Below are positions 1 to 11,014 of a stretch of DNA of 63,330 nt, piece by piece. Location of the stretch: assembly GCA_017465905.1 (NCBI GenBank), contig JAFTVE010000029.1:1-63330 (forward strand), read 5' to 3'. Every line of letters starts with the position of its first letter. The stretch's first letter is position 1. The stretch is from Bacteroidaceae bacterium (GTDB lineage: Bacteria; Bacteroidota; Bacteroidia; Bacteroidales; Bacteroidaceae). The position numbers and the translations under genes are program-made. The notes beneath the pieces were generated by a model that saw nothing but the letters and a program-made list of their open reading frames with translations, was not told the DNA's origin and did not search any database.

Positions 1-1109
1 ACGACAATGCCGTTGGGTATGTCTTCGAGTTGTTTGCTCCCTTTCTTGCGACCTCCTACCTCAAAGGTGTAGCTGCCGATGGTGAAGTCTGAAACACGTG
101 ACGATATGATATCGTTGTTTACACGCAGTTGATTGTAGAAAGAGGTTTCACGCAAGTTCCCAATGTCGGGGGTGCCTCCTGCAAGAATGGTCATGAGGCT
201 AGGATTGTCTATATAGACCTTCTCGACCTTTCCTAAACCACGCATACCGCCTGTGTCGTCACGCAATTGCCCTATCATGCCGGCACGCTCTAAATAGTAT
301 AGGTAATCGGGAATGTTGTTCTTGCTGACTCCAATCTCTTCGGCAAGCTTAACGGCATTGGGCTTGTAAGGGGCAAGGCTGGAGATGATGGTGAGCATGC
401 GCTTGAGCTTGCGAGTGGTGGACATCTTCATGTCTGCATATTGGGGTATGTCGCTCTCGACTGTCTGAGACACAACTTGCATCATGCGCTGCTCGAAATC
501 ACCCTCCACAGCAAAGGGGTAATAGCCAGTCTTGAGGTATTCTCTGAATAGAGGGAGCGGATGAGCAATTTCAGGCAACTCGACCTTATGGCTTACGATA
601 TCATCGAGTGTGTAAACGGGAGTAGTGACTCCATGGTACATCTCGAGATATTCACGGAATGATAGGCCTTGCATATGATACATCAAGGCACGACGACTGA
701 GATCGGCTTCGCCACGCTGGATGTCGAGAATGGACGAACCGGTGAAGATAACATGGAGATCGGGATGGGTGTCGTAAATCTGTTTCAACTCGCGAGACCA
801 ACCGTTGTACTTGTGAACCTCATCGATGTACAGATGGTTGCCGCCCTCCTTCACGAAATCATCGGCAAGATGTACTAAATGATGAGAAGAGAAATACATA
901 TGGTCGGCAGAGACGTATAGGTGCATCCCTCCAGCTTGATGTGACAGCAGGTATTGCTGTATCATCGTTGACTTGCCGACACCACGAGGCCCGATGATGC
1001 CGATGAGCCGGCTGTCCCAATTGATTTGTGTATATAGGTATCGGCGAAAGGTGGTAGGGGTCTTCTTGAGTACCTCCGTCATGTAATTGTATAAGCTGAT
1101 GTCAATCAT
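1..1109 (-). CDS. AAA-type ATPase (DUF4143-like family), C-terminus cut by window edge
   Basis: The frame is open from an ATG at 1109 to the window edge, about 369 codons, so the C-terminus is missing. It carries a Walker A motif GPRGVGKST (residues 40-48) and a Walker B stretch HLYIDEVH (92-99), followed by FTGSS, a sensor-1-like segment. Further on, a winged-helix-like part (AVKLAEEIGVSKNNIPDYLYYL) precedes the start of a DUF4143-like domain. Bacteroidales genomes carry many such stand-alone ATPases. Their substrates are mostly unknown and they are often mobile or defence-associated. A Bacteroidetes -7 element and palindromes lie directly upstream. The ATPase fold is clear; the physiological role is not. 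Confidence 0.85.
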   Translation of the reverse strand, partial: MIDISLYNYMTEVLKKTPTTFRRYLYTQINWDSRLIGIIGPRGVGKSTMIQQYLLSHQAGGMHLYVSADHMYFSSHHLVHLADDFVKEGGNHLYIDEVHKYNGWSRELKQIYDTHPDLHVIFTGSSILDIQRGEADLSRRALMYHMQGLSFREYLEMYHGVTTPVYTLDDIVSHKVELPEIAHPLPLFREYLKTGYYPFAVEGDFEQRMMQVVSQTVESDIPQYADMKMSTTRKLKRMLTIISSLAPYKPNAVKLAEEIGVSKNNIPDYLYYLERAGMIGQLRDDTGGMRGLGKVEKVYIDNPSLMTILAGGTPDIGNLRETSFYNQLRVNNDIISSRVSDFTIGSYTFEVGGRKKGSKQLEDIPNGIV

Positions 1110-1138
1110 GTTGCATTCCGTTTGGTTGATTCTGAATG

Positions 1139-1233
1139 CAAAAGTATATAAAATCCCTCAATGAGGGAAGAAAAAAATGAAAATTTCCCTCAAATAGGGA
1201 CGTTTTCCCTTAAATGATTCTCTTATTGAGGGA
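1139..1233 (-). promoter_or_regulatory. Minus-strand -7 element with palindromic operator-like cluster
   Basis: Read on the minus strand, 1139-1146 is TACTTTTG, which fits the TAnnTTTG element and lies 30 bp upstream of the ATPase start. There is no TTG at the expected -33 spacing. In its place lies a near-palindrome, TCCCTCAATGAGGGA (1154-1168). A second copy, TCCCTCAAATAGGGA, sits at 1186-1200. Separated half-sites occur at 1206-1210 (TCCCT) and 1228-1233 (GAGGGA). The arrangement suggests binding sites for a dimeric regulator of the ATPase gene; that role is inferred. Confidence 0.5.
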
Positions 1234-1284
1234 TTTTCTATCGCAGAGTCTCTTGAAATAATATATGAAATCCAAAAATGTTTC

Positions 1285-1332
1285 GACTTTTTGGGATTTG
1301 ACTTCAAGAAAATCTTGACTTTTTAGGATTTG
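1285..1332 (+). repeat. 16-bp direct repeat pair, 32 bp apart
   Basis: GACTTTTTGGGATTTG (1285-1300) recurs as GACTTTTTAGGATTTG (1317-1332), with one mismatch and a 32-bp start-to-start distance, close to three helical turns. A partial inverted relative, AAATCCAAAAA, lies at 1269-1279. The pair sits 50-100 bp upstream of the aminotransferase start and could be a regulator site or the relic of a duplication. Confidence 0.5.
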
Positions 1333-1383
1333 TGGTTCCGGAAATAAGGAATAAATACAATATTAATTTAATATAAAATCATT

Positions 1384-2367
1384 ATGAAAGTTCCATTTTC
1401 TCCCCCCGACATGAGTGAGTTGGAGGTTAATGAAGTGTGTGAAGCTATCCGCTCAGGATGGATTACTACTGGACCTCGTACCAAAGAGTTTGAACGTCAG
1501 ATTGCCGACTACTGCCATACCGAGAAGGCGGTGTGCCTCAACTCGGCTACGGCCTGCATGGAGTTGGTGCTTCGCCTCCTCGAGGTGGGGCCCGGCGATG
1601 AGGTCATCACCTGTGCCTATACCTATACGGCAACGGCAAGCGTGACTTGTCACGTGGGTGCCAAGGTGGTGATGGTAGATACTGCACCCGACTCCTTCGA
1701 GATGGACTACTCGAAGCTGGCCGATGCCATTACGGAGCGTACGAAGGTGATTATCCCCGTGGACTTGGCCGGTGTGGTGTGCGACTACGATAAGGTGTTT
1801 GCTGCCGTGGAGAGCAAGCGTCACCTGTTCCGTGCTGCCAATGATCTGCAGCGTGCCTTCGGGCGTGTGGTGGTGTTGGCCGATGCTGCTCATGCCTTTG
1901 GTGCTCAGCGCAAGGGTAAGATGTGTGGCGAGATTGCCGACTTCACCAGCTTTTCGTTCCATGCAGTGAAGAACCTCACTACTGCCGAGGGTGGTGCTGT
2001 GACATGGCGCAACATTGAGGGCGTAGACAATGAGTGGATATATAAGCAGTTCCAACTGCTCTCATTGCACGGCCAAAACAAGGATGCACTGGCCAAGACG
2101 CAGCTGGGTGCTTGGGAGTACGATATCGTATCACCTGCCTTCAAGTGCAATATGACGGATATCATGGCGGCTATCGGACTGAAGCAGTTTGAGCGTTATC
2201 CGCAGATGTTGGCTCGTCGCAGAGAAATCATTGAGCGCTGCAATGCGGCATTGAAGGACCTGAACGTGGAGGTGCTCGACCACTATGGTGACGACCACGC
2301 TTCGAGCGGTCACCTCTACTTCGTGCGTCTGCCTCTGATGACAGTGCGCATATTAATTGATAGCTGA
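1384..2367 (+). pseudogene. DegT/DnrJ/EryC1/StrS aminotransferase, 3'-truncated
   Basis: Fold-type-I PLP aminotransferase of the sugar-aminotransferase family, which forms amino sugars for surface glycans. The N-terminal part is typical: SGWITTGPRTKEFE near residues 24-37, ADAAH around the PLP-binding Asp167, and SFHAVKNLTTAEGG with the internal-aldimine Lys196. The protein ends at 327 residues, whereas relatives usually have about 370-440. After YFVRLP (near residue 317) the sequence turns into an unrelated short tail, LMTVRILIDS. The C-terminal small domain is therefore missing. No continuation of the family is visible in any frame before rpsL. I read it as the remnant of a gene cut by rearrangement, although the reading frame itself is intact. 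Confidence 0.75.
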
Positions 2368-2496
2368 CAACCTTTTCGTGGCAAAAGGTATTCATTGGCC
2401 AATAGTTCGCGGCGTGTTTGGTAAAGTGTGGCTGTGCGTGCTCGGATGTGGCGAAAAAATGTTATATAACACATTTTCTTTGAAAAAAAATACAAG

Positions 2497-2532
2497 TTTT
2501 GTTGGCTAATCGAAAGAAAGTAACTAACTTTG
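2497..2532 (+). promoter_or_regulatory. Promoter of the rpsL-rpsG-fusA operon
   Basis: TTTTG/TTG at 2497-2504 and TAACTTTG at 2525-2532 match the Bacteroidetes -33 and -7 elements, with 20 bp from the TTG at 2502-2504 to the -7 box. Transcription would begin near 2540 and leave a 5' leader of about 75 nt before rpsL. Confidence 0.75.
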
Positions 2533-2614
2533 CACCCCGAATATGAGGTGGACTGTGTCTGCACTCGGTAAAATACGAATACAATTAAATTATAAATAAT
2601 TAAAAATTAACAAA

Positions 2615-2995
2615 ATGCCAACAATTCAACAATTAGTTAGAAAAGGCAGACAGGTGCTTGCAGACAAGAGCAAATCACCCGCGTTGGACAGCTGTCCTCA
2701 GCGTCGTGGTGTTTGTACTCGTGTCTACACTACAACACCTAAGAAGCCTAACTCAGCAATGAGAAAAGTAGCTCGTGTGCGCTTGACAAACCAGAAAGAG
2801 GTGAACTCTTACATTCCCGGTGAAGGCCACAACTTGCAGGAGCACTCAATCGTATTGGTACGCGGTGGTCGTGTGAAAGACCTTCCTGGTGTACGTTATC
2901 ACATCGTTCGTGGTACATTGGATACCGCTGGTGTGGCTAACCGTCTCCAACGTCGTTCTAAGTACGGTGCTAAGCGTCCCAAAGCTAAGAAGTAA
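2615..2995 (+). CDS. rpsL: 30S ribosomal protein S12
   Basis: Small-subunit protein at the decoding centre, 126 residues, full length. The two conserved loops are present: TTPKKPNSA (residues 40-48) and GGRVKDLPG (84-92). Both carry the wild-type lysines (Lys43 or Lys44, and Lys88) whose substitution gives streptomycin resistance in other bacteria, so no classical resistance change is seen. It opens the rpsL-rpsG-fusA operon. Confidence 0.99.
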   Translation: MPTIQQLVRKGRQVLADKSKSPALDSCPQRRGVCTRVYTTTPKKPNSAMRKVARVRLTNQKEVNSYIPGEGHNLQEHSIVLVRGGRVKDLPGVRYHIVRGTLDTAGVANRLQRRSKYGAKRPKAKK

Positions 2996-3189
2996 GCCGA
3001 GCTTGCCCTAACAACGCGGCTGCACGGATGAGTGCGGTCTGAGGTAAAGCCCTCAAAAAACGAAAAATAGTATTTTACACGTTTTGGTTTGTTGGATAAG
3101 CTATAAAGGTTGAGTAAATGCCCAAGAGTGGGTGTTGAAGAAGACAGAAATGCAGCCCCAAACGAAAACAAAAACTTTTCAAAAGAGAA
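2996..3189 (+). promoter_or_regulatory. Structured 194-nt rpsL-rpsG spacer
   Basis: This is an unusually long gap for the operon. It contains a GCAC/GTGC-based hairpin (3020-3037, loop GGATGA) and a TGAGG/CCTCA hairpin (3040-3055), followed by an A-rich stretch. In E. coli the S12-S7 spacer carries the autoregulatory S7 binding site. A comparable role here is possible by position only, since no sequence match was tested. Confidence 0.35.
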
Positions 3190-3666
3190 ATGAGAAAAGC
3201 AAAACCAAAAAAACGTATGGTCCTCCCGGATCCCGTATTCAACGATACCAAGGTATCAAAGTTTGTTAATCATCTGATGTACGATGGCAAGAAGAATATC
3301 TCTTATGAGATTTTCTATGCTTCACTCGACAAGGTTAAGGCTAAAATGTCTGACTCTGAGCTTTCGGCTCTCGAAATCTGGAAGAAGGCTCTTGACAATA
3401 TCACTCCCCAGGTGGAGGTTAAGTCACGTCGTATCGGTGGCGCTACCTATCAGGTTCCTACTGAAATCCGTCCCGACCGTAAGGAGTCAATCAGCATGAA
3501 GAATATGATTCTCTATGCTCGCAAGCGTGGTGGTAAGACTATGGCCGACAAGTTGTCTGCTGAGATTCTCGATGCATTCAACAACCAGGGTGGTGCCTTC
3601 AAGCGTAAGGAGGATATGCACCGTATGGCTGAGGCTAACCGTGCGTTCGCTCACTTCAGATTTTAA
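3190..3666 (+). CDS. rpsG: 30S ribosomal protein S7
   Basis: Primary assembly protein of the 30S head, 158 residues, binding the 3' major domain of 16S rRNA near the E and P sites. The start MRKAKPKKR and the helical core ([17 protein letters not shown]) are typical. The C-terminus, [12 protein letters not shown], matches the family. It stands between rpsL and fusA in the usual order. Confidence 0.99.
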   Translation: MRKAKPKKRMVLPDPVFNDTKVSKFVNHLMYDGKKNISYEIFYASLDKVKAKMSDSELSALEIWKKALDNITPQVEVKSRRIGGATYQVPTEIRPDRKESISMKNMILYARKRGGKTMADKLSAEILDAFNNQGGAFKRKEDMHRMAEANRAFAHFRF

Positions 3667-3700
3667 TATTGGGTAAGGACTTATATAATACGTTTTACAA

Positions 3701-5818
3701 ATGGCAAAACAAGATTTATCGCTGACGAGAAACATCGGTATTATGGCGCACATCGATGCTGGTAAGACTACCACATCAGAACGTATCCTCTTCTATACTG
3801 GTCTGACTCACAAGATTGGTGAGGTGCACGATGGTGCAGCTACCATGGACTGGATGGCTCAGGAGCAGGAGCGTGGTATCACTATTACATCGGCTGCTAC
3901 TACCACTCGTTGGAAATGGAACAATACTCAATATAAGATTAATCTTATCGACACCCCGGGACACGTTGACTTTACCGCTGAGGTAGAGCGTTGTTTGCGT
4001 GTGCTTGATGGTGCCGTTGCTGCATATTGTGCAGTTGGTGGCGTAGAGCCTCAGTCAGAGACTGTATGGCGTCAGGCTGACAAGTATAATGTGCCCCGTA
4101 TCGCTTATGTAAATAAGATGGACCGTCAGGGTGCTGACTTCTACAGCGTGGTGAGCCAGATGAAGACTGTGCTCGGTGCTAATCCTTGTCCTATTGTAAT
4201 TCCTATCGGTGCAGAATTTAGCTTCAAGGGTGTGGTTGACCTCATCAAGATGAAGGCTATCGTATGGCACGATGAAACAATGGGGGCTGACTATTCAGTA
4301 GAGGAGATTCCTGCTGACATGATGGATGAAGCTATCAAGTGGCGCGAGAACTTGCTCGATAAGGTGGCTGAGTTTGACGATGAGGTGATGATGAAGTACC
4401 TTGACGATCCTGACTCTGTGACCGAGGAGGAGATTATCAAGTGTGCGCGTATCGGTACCTTGAAGATGGAACTCGTGCCTATGCTTTGCGGTTCTTCGTT
4501 CAAGAACAAGGGCGTACAGACGTTGCTTGACTATGTTTGTGCATTCTTGCCTTCTCCCTTGGATACTCCTGTTGTTGAGTGTACAGACTCTACTACCGGT
4601 GAACCTATGGAGCTCAAGGCTCAGGAGGATGAGAAGACTACAGCTTTGGCATTCAAGATTGCCGTTGACCCCTATGTAGGCCGTTTGGTATTCTTCCGTG
4701 TATACTCAGGTTGCATAACTGCAGGTTCATACGTATACAACCCTCGTTCGGGTAAGAAGGAGCGTGTATCTCGTATCTTCCAGATGTTCTCAAATAAGCA
4801 GACTCCCGTTGACTGCATTGCTGCCGGTGATATCGGTGCTGGTGTTGGTTTTAAGGATATCCGCACTGGTGATACATTGTGCGATGAATCACTCTCTGTA
4901 ATGCTCGAATCAATGGATTTCCCCGAACCCGTTATCGGTATTGCTGTTGAACCCAAGTCGCAGAAGGATGTTGACAAGCTCTCTAACGGTCTTGCTAAGT
5001 TGGCCGAGGAGGACCCCACATTTACTGTTAAGACAGACGAGCAGACAGGTCAGACTGTTATCTCGGGTATGGGTGAGCTTCACTTGGATATCATTATCGA
5101 CCGTCTGAAGCGTGAGTTCAACGTGGAGTGTAACCAGGGTCGTCCCCAGGTTAGCTACAAGGAGGCGATTTCGCAGACTGTTGAACTCCGTGAGGTTTAC
5201 AAGAAACAGTCGGGTGGTCGTGGTAAGTTTGCCGACATCATCGTTAAGGTTGGTCCTGTTGACGAGGATTGGACACAGGGTGGCTTGCAGTTTGTGAATG
5301 AGGTGAAGGGTGGTAACGTTCCTAGCGAATTCATCCCCGCCGTACAGAAGGGCTTCCAGACCGCTATGCGCAATGGTATCCTCGGTGGCTATCCGCTTGA
5401 TTCGCTCAAGGTTACTTTGGTCGATGGTTCATTCCACCCGGTTGATTCAGACCAGTTGTCATTCGAGATTTGCGCTATCCAGGCCTTCAAGAACGCATGT
5501 ATGAAGGCTGCTCCTCAGATTATGGAGCCCATCATGCGTCTCGAAGTTGTTACTCCTGAGGAGAACATGGGTGACGTTATCGGTGACTTGAACAAGCGTC
5601 GTGGTCAAGTAGAGGGTATGGAGAGCAGCCGTTCTGGTGCTCGAGTAGTGAAGGCTAAGGTGCCCTTGGCAGAAATGTTCGGTTATGTAACCGCTTTGCG
5701 TAGTATCACCTCAGGTCGTGCAACATCAACCATGACTTACGACCATCACGCAGCAGTAAGCCGTCAGATTGCAAAGGCCGTACTCGAAGAGAACGGTGGA
5801 CGTGCAGACCTTGTATAA
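3701..5818 (+). CDS. fusA: Translation elongation factor G
   Basis: GTPase driving ribosomal translocation, 705 residues, the usual length. The GTP-binding motifs are AHIDAGKTT (G1), DTPGHVDF (G3) and [10 protein letters not shown] (G4). The family's domains II-V follow, ending in [18 protein letters not shown] and a short tail. It lies 34 bp after rpsG, and a hairpin terminator follows. Unlike proteobacterial str operons, no tuf gene follows; the S10 cluster begins instead. Confidence 0.99.
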   Translation: MAKQDLSLTRNIGIMAHIDAGKTTTSERILFYTGLTHKIGEVHDGAATMDWMAQEQERGITITSAATTTRWKWNNTQYKINLIDTPGHVDFTAEVERCLRVLDGAVAAYCAVGGVEPQSETVWRQADKYNVPRIAYVNKMDRQGADFYSVVSQMKTVLGANPCPIVIPIGAEFSFKGVVDLIKMKAIVWHDETMGADYSVEEIPADMMDEAIKWRENLLDKVAEFDDEVMMKYLDDPDSVTEEEIIKCARIGTLKMELVPMLCGSSFKNKGVQTLLDYVCAFLPSPLDTPVVECTDSTTGEPMELKAQEDEKTTALAFKIAVDPYVGRLVFFRVYSGCITAGSYVYNPRSGKKERVSRIFQMFSNKQTPVDCIAAGDIGAGVGFKDIRTGDTLCDESLSVMLESMDFPEPVIGIAVEPKSQKDVDKLSNGLAKLAEEDPTFTVKTDEQTGQTVISGMGELHLDIIIDRLKREFNVECNQGRPQVSYKEAISQTVELREVYKKQSGGRGKFADIIVKVGPVDEDWTQGGLQFVNEVKGGNVPSEFIPAVQKGFQTAMRNGILGGYPLDSLKVTLVDGSFHPVDSDQLSFEICAIQAFKNACMKAAPQIMEPIMRLEVVTPEENMGDVIGDLNKRRGQVEGMESSRSGARVVKAKVPLAEMFGYVTALRSITSGRATSTMTYDHHAAVSRQIAKAVLEENGGRADLV

Positions 5819-5828
5819 AAAAGAAAAT

Positions 5829-5871
5829 GGAAAGGCCGATTAGCGAATGACTCTTAATCGGCCATTCCTTA
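5829..5871 (+). terminator. Hairpin terminator after fusA
   Basis: GGCCGATTA (5834-5842) pairs perfectly with TAATCGGCC (5855-5863) over a 12-nt loop. The stem extends through one mismatch by GGAA/TTCC. T-rich sequence follows. It probably separates the fusA operon from the S10 operon, perhaps with partial read-through because no clear promoter is visible before rpsJ. Confidence 0.7.
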
Positions 5872-5901
5872 TTATATTATAATTATTAACTTAAAACACT
5901 A

Positions 5902-6207
5902 ATGAGTCAAAAAATTAGAATTAAACTGAAATCTTACGACCACAACTTGGTTGACAAGTCAGCTGAGAAGATCGTGAAGACAGTGAAGGCTACTGGCGCT
6001 ATCGTAAGCGGTCCTATTCCATTGCCTACACACAAGAGAATCTTTACAGTAAACCGTTCGACCTTCGTAAACAAGAAGGCTCGTGAACAGTTCCAACTCT
6101 CTTCTTACAAGAGACTCATCGACATCTACAGCTCTACAGCTAAGACCGTTGATGCACTCATGAAGCTGGAGTTGCCGAGTGGAGTGGAAGTAGAAATTAA
6201 AGTGTGA
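5902..6207 (+). CDS. rpsJ: 30S ribosomal protein S10
   Basis: First gene of the S10 operon, 101 residues, full length. The motif [15 protein letters not shown] matches the conserved loop of S10, which in other bacteria also binds NusB in antitermination. It is followed after 21 bp by rplC. Confidence 0.99.
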   Translation: MSQKIRIKLKSYDHNLVDKSAEKIVKTVKATGAIVSGPIPLPTHKRIFTVNRSTFVNKKAREQFQLSSYKRLIDIYSSTAKTVDALMKLELPSGVEVEIKV

Positions 6208-6228
6208 TTAAATTAAAAATTAACTGAA

Positions 6229-6846
6229 ATGCCAGGATTATTAGGAAAAAAGATCGGAATGACATCCGTTTTCAGTGCCGATGGTAAGAATGTTCCATGC
6301 ACTGTTATCGAAGTAGGTCCTTGTACAGTTACACAGGTAAAGAGTGTTGAGAAGGATGGCTATGCTGCACTACAGGTAGGCTTCCAGGACAAGAAGGAGA
6401 AGCATACATCTGCTCCTTTGATGGGACACTTCAAGAAAGCTGGTGTAACTCCCAAGAGACACTTGGCCGAGTTCAAGAATTTTGAGAATGAGTACAACTT
6501 GGGTGACGTTATCACCGTAGATTTGTTCAGCGATACAGCTTATGTATCTGTAGTGGGCACATCAAAGGGTAAGGGCTTCCAGGGCGTTGTTAAGAGACAT
6601 GGTTTCGGTGGTGTAGGCCAGACAACACACGGTCAGCACAATCGCGCACGCAAGCCGGGTTCAATCGGTGCTTGTTCATATCCTGCAAAGGTATTCAAGG
6701 GCATGCGTATGGCCGGTCATATGGGTAACGAGCGTGTTACAATCCATAACTTGCAGGTGCTTAAAGTACAACCTGAGAACAATCTCCTCGTAGTGAAGGG
6801 TTCTGTTCCCGGTTACAATGGTTCAATCGTAATTGTTGAGAAATAA
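6229..6846 (+). CDS. rplC: 50S ribosomal protein L3
   Basis: Early assembly protein of the 50S subunit near the peptidyl-transferase centre, 205 residues. The segment [17 protein letters not shown] and the RKPGSIG element identify the long central extension that reaches the catalytic centre. The stop codon overlaps the rplD start by one base, which suggests translational coupling. Confidence 0.99.
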   Translation: MPGLLGKKIGMTSVFSADGKNVPCTVIEVGPCTVTQVKSVEKDGYAALQVGFQDKKEKHTSAPLMGHFKKAGVTPKRHLAEFKNFENEYNLGDVITVDLFSDTAYVSVVGTSKGKGFQGVVKRHGFGGVGQTTHGQHNRARKPGSIGACSYPAKVFKGMRMAGHMGNERVTIHNLQVLKVQPENNLLVVKGSVPGYNGSIVIVEK

Positions 6847-7484
6847 TGGAAGTTAGCGTATATAACATTAAAGGTGAAGACACCGGAAGAAAGGTCGTTT
6901 TGAACGATGCTATCTTCGGCATTGAGCCCAATGACCACGCCATCTACTTGGACGTAAAGCAGTATATGGCTAACCAACGTCAGGGTACTCATAAATCAAA
7001 GGAAAGAAGTGAGATCTCAGGTTCAACACGTAAGCTCGGCCGCCAGAAAGGTGGTGGTGGTGCACGTCGTGGTGACATCAACTCTCCCGTATTGGTAGGT
7101 GGTGGTCGTGTATTCGGTCCCCAGCCCCGTGACTATGGCTTCAAACTGAACAAGAAGGTTAAGGCTCTTGCACGTAAGTCAGCGCTCAGCTACAAAGTGC
7201 AGGAAAATGCTCTTTTGGTAGTTGAAGATTTCAATTTCGAGGCGCCCAAGACCAAGCAATATGTAGAATTGCTGCAAAATCTCAAAGTAGCTGGTAAAAA
7301 GTTGCTTATGGTTTTGCCCGAAGCAAATAAAAACGTATATTTGTCAGCACGTAACATACAGCGTCAGGATATGGCTGTTGCATCTGCTGTTAATACATAT
7401 CAGGTATTGAATGCAGACGCAATGGTTGTAACTGAAAGTGCGCTGGCTGTTATCGAAGGAACTTTAATGAATAAGGAGGCTTAA
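6846..7484 (+). CDS. rplD: 50S ribosomal protein L4
   Basis: Large-subunit protein whose loop lines the exit tunnel, 212 residues. The tunnel-loop hallmark is [18 protein letters not shown], and [14 protein letters not shown] follows. In E. coli L4 also represses its own operon; no equivalent leader is evident here. It overlaps rplC by one base. Confidence 0.99.
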   Translation: MEVSVYNIKGEDTGRKVVLNDAIFGIEPNDHAIYLDVKQYMANQRQGTHKSKERSEISGSTRKLGRQKGGGGARRGDINSPVLVGGGRVFGPQPRDYGFKLNKKVKALARKSALSYKVQENALLVVEDFNFEAPKTKQYVELLQNLKVAGKKLLMVLPEANKNVYLSARNIQRQDMAVASAVNTYQVLNADAMVVTESALAVIEGTLMNKEA

Positions 7485-7487
7485 AAA

Positions 7488-7778
7488 ATGGGTATTATCG
7501 TTAAACCTTTGGTTACTGAGAAGATGACTTCTATCACAGAGAAGTCTAATCGTTTCGGATTCATTGTAAGTCCTGAAGCAAACAAATTGGAGATTAAGAA
7601 TGAAGTAGAGGCTTTGTATAACGTGACGGTTGTAGAGGTAAATACAATCCGTTATGCTGGTAAGAATAAGGCACGTTGGACAAAGTCAGGCCTTATCAAG
7701 GGTAGATCAAACGCTTTCAAGAAAGCTATCGTAACCTTGAAGGATGGTGACACAATTGATTTTTATAGCAACATTTAA
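7488..7778 (+). CDS. rplW: 50S ribosomal protein L23
   Basis: Exit-tunnel rim protein and docking site for trigger factor and SRP, 96 residues. [20 protein letters not shown] near the start and [14 protein letters not shown] in the middle are family hallmarks. It lies 3 bp after rplD. Confidence 0.98.
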   Translation: MGIIVKPLVTEKMTSITEKSNRFGFIVSPEANKLEIKNEVEALYNVTVVEVNTIRYAGKNKARWTKSGLIKGRSNAFKKAIVTLKDGDTIDFYSNI

Positions 7779-7783
7779 TAGAA

Positions 7784-8605
<822 letters not shown>

Positions 8606-8631
8606 TAAAACCACATTAACTTGAGTAAATT

Positions 8632-8901
8632 ATGAGTCGTTCATTAAAAAAAGGTCCGTATATTAACGTATCGCTTGAGAAGAAGGTACTCTCAATGAAT
8701 GAAAGTGGCAAGAAGTCTGTAGTTAAGACTTGGGCCAGAGCTTCAGTGATTTCACCTGACTTCGTTGGGCATACAATTGCAGTTCATAACGGAAAGAATT
8801 TTATTCCTGTTTATATCACCGAGAATATGGTAGGTCACAAGTTGGGCGAGTTCTCACCCACTCGTACTTTCCGTGGTCACTCAGGTAACCGTAAGAAATA
8901 A
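8632..8901 (+). CDS. rpsS: 30S ribosomal protein S19
   Basis: Protein of the 30S head that contacts the A-site finger and S13, 89 residues. The motifs [10 protein letters not shown] at the start and [16 protein letters not shown] near the end are typical. It lies between rplB and rplV as expected. Confidence 0.99.
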   Translation: MSRSLKKGPYINVSLEKKVLSMNESGKKSVVKTWARASVISPDFVGHTIAVHNGKNFIPVYITENMVGHKLGEFSPTRTFRGHSGNRKK

Positions 8902-8936
8902 GCAGGCCATTGTAAAGTAAATAAAAAAATAAGATA

Positions 8937-9347
8937 ATGGGAGCAAGAAAACATTTATCGGCTGAAAAGAGAAAAGAAGCCTTGAAGACCCAGTATTTTG
9001 CGAAGTTGAACAACGTTCCTTCATCACCCCGCAAGATGCGCCTCGTTTGCGATATGATTCGCGGTATGGAGGTAAACCGTGCACTTGGTGTGTTGAAGTT
9101 CTCTACAAAGGCTGCTTCTGCAGATGTAGAGAAGCTGTTGCGTTCTGCTATCGCTAACTGGGAACAGAAGAACGAACGTAAGGCCGAGGCTGGCGAATTG
9201 TTCGTTACCAAGATTTTTGTAGATGGTGCTGCTACGCTGAAGCGTATGAGACCGGCACCCCAGGGTAGAGGTTATCGTATCCGCAAACGTTCAAACCATG
9301 TGACTTTGTTCGTGGATTCTAAAAGTACTAATGAAAATCAAGATTAA
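8937..9347 (+). CDS. rplV: 50S ribosomal protein L22
   Basis: Globular-plus-hairpin protein that lines the exit tunnel, 136 residues. It shows [15 protein letters not shown] and the hairpin arm [18 protein letters not shown]. Its C-terminal extension past this arm is about 15 residues. It ends 2 bp before rpsC. Confidence 0.98.
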   Translation: MGARKHLSAEKRKEALKTQYFAKLNNVPSSPRKMRLVCDMIRGMEVNRALGVLKFSTKAASADVEKLLRSAIANWEQKNERKAEAGELFVTKIFVDGAATLKRMRPAPQGRGYRIRKRSNHVTLFVDSKSTNENQD

Positions 9348-9349
9348 AG

Positions 9350-10063
9350 ATGGGACAAAAAGTTAATCCAATAAGCAACCGTTTAGGTATTATCAGAGGT
9401 TGGGATTCTAGTTGGTACGGACAGTATAGCGACCGTTTAGTAGAAGATACCAAAATCCGTGAGTATTTGAACGCACGTTTGGCAAAGGCCAGCGTTTCTA
9501 GAATAGTAATCGAGCGTACGTTGAAGCTTGTCACTATCACTGTATGCACCGCTCGCCCCGGGTTGATTATCGGCAAGGGTGGCCAGGAAGTAGACAAACT
9601 GAAAGAGGAGTTGAAGAAGGTTACTGACAAGGAAGTTCAGATCAATATTTTTGAGGTTAAGAAGCCCGAGCTTGACGCTGTGATTGTTGCCAACAATATC
9701 GCTCGTCAGTTGGAGGGTAAGATTGCTTACCGTCGTGCAGTGAAGATGGCTATCGCCAACACTATGCGTATGGGCGCTGAAGGTATCAAGATTCAAATCT
9801 CGGGCCGTTTGAACGGTGCTGAAATGGCACGTTCAGAGATGTACAAGGAGGGTCGTACTCCTTTGCATACTTTCCGCGCTGATATCGACTACTGCCAGGC
9901 TGAAGCTCTGACAAAGGTAGGTATCCTCGGTATCAAGGTATGGATTTGCCGTGGCGAAGTTTATGGTAAGAGAGACCTCGCTCCTAACTTCGTACAGTCA
10001 AAGGAGACTGGTCGCGGTAATGGCGGTAAGAACTTCAAGAAAAAGAAAAACAACAATCGCTAA
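9350..10063 (+). CDS. rpsC: 30S ribosomal protein S3
   Basis: mRNA-entry-channel protein of the 30S subunit, 237 residues. The N-terminal [13 protein letters not shown] and the KH-domain loop [13 protein letters not shown] are clear, and the C-terminal domain includes [10 protein letters not shown] lysine/asparagine-rich tail ends the protein. Confidence 0.99.
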   Translation: MGQKVNPISNRLGIIRGWDSSWYGQYSDRLVEDTKIREYLNARLAKASVSRIVIERTLKLVTITVCTARPGLIIGKGGQEVDKLKEELKKVTDKEVQINIFEVKKPELDAVIVANNIARQLEGKIAYRRAVKMAIANTMRMGAEGIKIQISGRLNGAEMARSEMYKEGRTPLHTFRADIDYCQAEALTKVGILGIKVWICRGEVYGKRDLAPNFVQSKETGRGNGGKNFKKKKNNNR

Positions 10064-10076
10064 TTGAGTAAAGACT

Positions 10077-10502
10077 ATGTTACAACCGAAAAAGACAAAA
10101 TATAGAAGAGTCCAGAAAGGCTCTGCTAAGGGTAACGCTCAGAGAGGTAACCAGTTGGCTTTTGGTTCTTTCGGAATCAAGTCTATGGGTACCAAATGGA
10201 TTACCGGACGTCAGATTGAGGCTGCTCGTATCGCTGTAACCCGTTATATGCAACGTCAAGGTCAGGTATGGATTCGCATCTTCCCGGATAAGCCTATCAC
10301 CAAGAAGCCTGCTGACGTACGTATGGGTAAAGGTAAGGGTAGTCCCGAAGGCTTCGTAGCCCCTGTAACTCCGGGTCGTATGATTATCGAAATTGATGGT
10401 GTACCTTTTGATGTAGCTAAGGAAGCTTTGCGTCTCGGTGCTCAGAAGTTGCCTATCATTACTAAGTTTGTAGTACGTCGTGATTACGACTTCTCTAAGT
10501 AA
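10077..10502 (+). CDS. rplP: 50S ribosomal protein L16
   Basis: Protein at the base of the central protuberance, needed for A-site tRNA binding, 141 residues. [15 protein letters not shown] at the start and [15 protein letters not shown] in the middle are family hallmarks. Confidence 0.99.
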   Translation: MLQPKKTKYRRVQKGSAKGNAQRGNQLAFGSFGIKSMGTKWITGRQIEAARIAVTRYMQRQGQVWIRIFPDKPITKKPADVRMGKGKGSPEGFVAPVTPGRMIIEIDGVPFDVAKEALRLGAQKLPIITKFVVRRDYDFSK

Positions 10503-10545
10503 TAATCTTGACACGAAGTAACGAACTTATTAAAAAGTAGAGATT

Positions 10546-10743
10546 ATGAAAATTGCAGAAATAAGAGAAATTGCAACAAATGAGTTAGTTGAGAGACTCG
10601 GCACAGAGGAGGCTAACTACAAGAATATGGTGTTGAATCACGCTATCTCTCCGTTGGAAAATCCTGCGCAGATTAAGAAACAGCGCAGAATGATTGCGAG
10701 AATGAAGACTGAGTTGCGTTGGAGAGAGCTTAACAACAATTAA
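10546..10743 (+). CDS. rpmC: 50S ribosomal protein L29
   Basis: Short helical protein near the tunnel exit, 65 residues. It shows the two-helix pattern with [19 protein letters not shown] in the second helix. It lies between rplP and rpsQ as usual. Confidence 0.97.
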   Translation: MKIAEIREIATNELVERLGTEEANYKNMVLNHAISPLENPAQIKKQRRMIARMKTELRWRELNNN

Positions 10744-10754
10744 TATTGGTTCTC

Positions 10755-11012
10755 ATGGAAGAAAAAAGTTTAAGAAAAGAAAGAATCGGTGTTGTAGTAA
10801 GCGACAAGATGGATAAGACCATTGTAGTAGCTGCTAAATATAAGGAAAGACACCCTATTTATGGTAAATTCGTGACCAAGACGAAGAAGTACCATGCTCA
10901 TGATGAGAAGAACGATTGCCATCCTGGTGATACCGTACGTATCCAGGAGACACGTCCTTTGAGCAAGACTAAGAGATGGAGAGTAGTAGAAATCATTGAA
11001 AGAGCTAAGTAA
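10755..11012 (+). CDS. rpsQ: 30S ribosomal protein S17
   Basis: OB-fold 16S rRNA-binding protein, 85 residues from the ATG chosen here. The frame extends three codons upstream to a TTG at 10746, but [15 protein letters not shown] matches the usual Bacteroidales N-terminus, so the ATG is preferred. [19 protein letters not shown] and [12 protein letters not shown] are diagnostic. Confidence 0.97.
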   Translation: MEEKSLRKERIGVVVSDKMDKTIVVAAKYKERHPIYGKFVTKTKKYHAHDEKNDCHPGDTVRIQETRPLSKTKRWRVVEIIERAK

Positions 11013-11014
11013 TT

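Noticed and set aside
10746-10754. TTG start for S17
   Set aside because: It would add MVL in front of the normal [10 protein letters not shown] start; the ATG fits the family.
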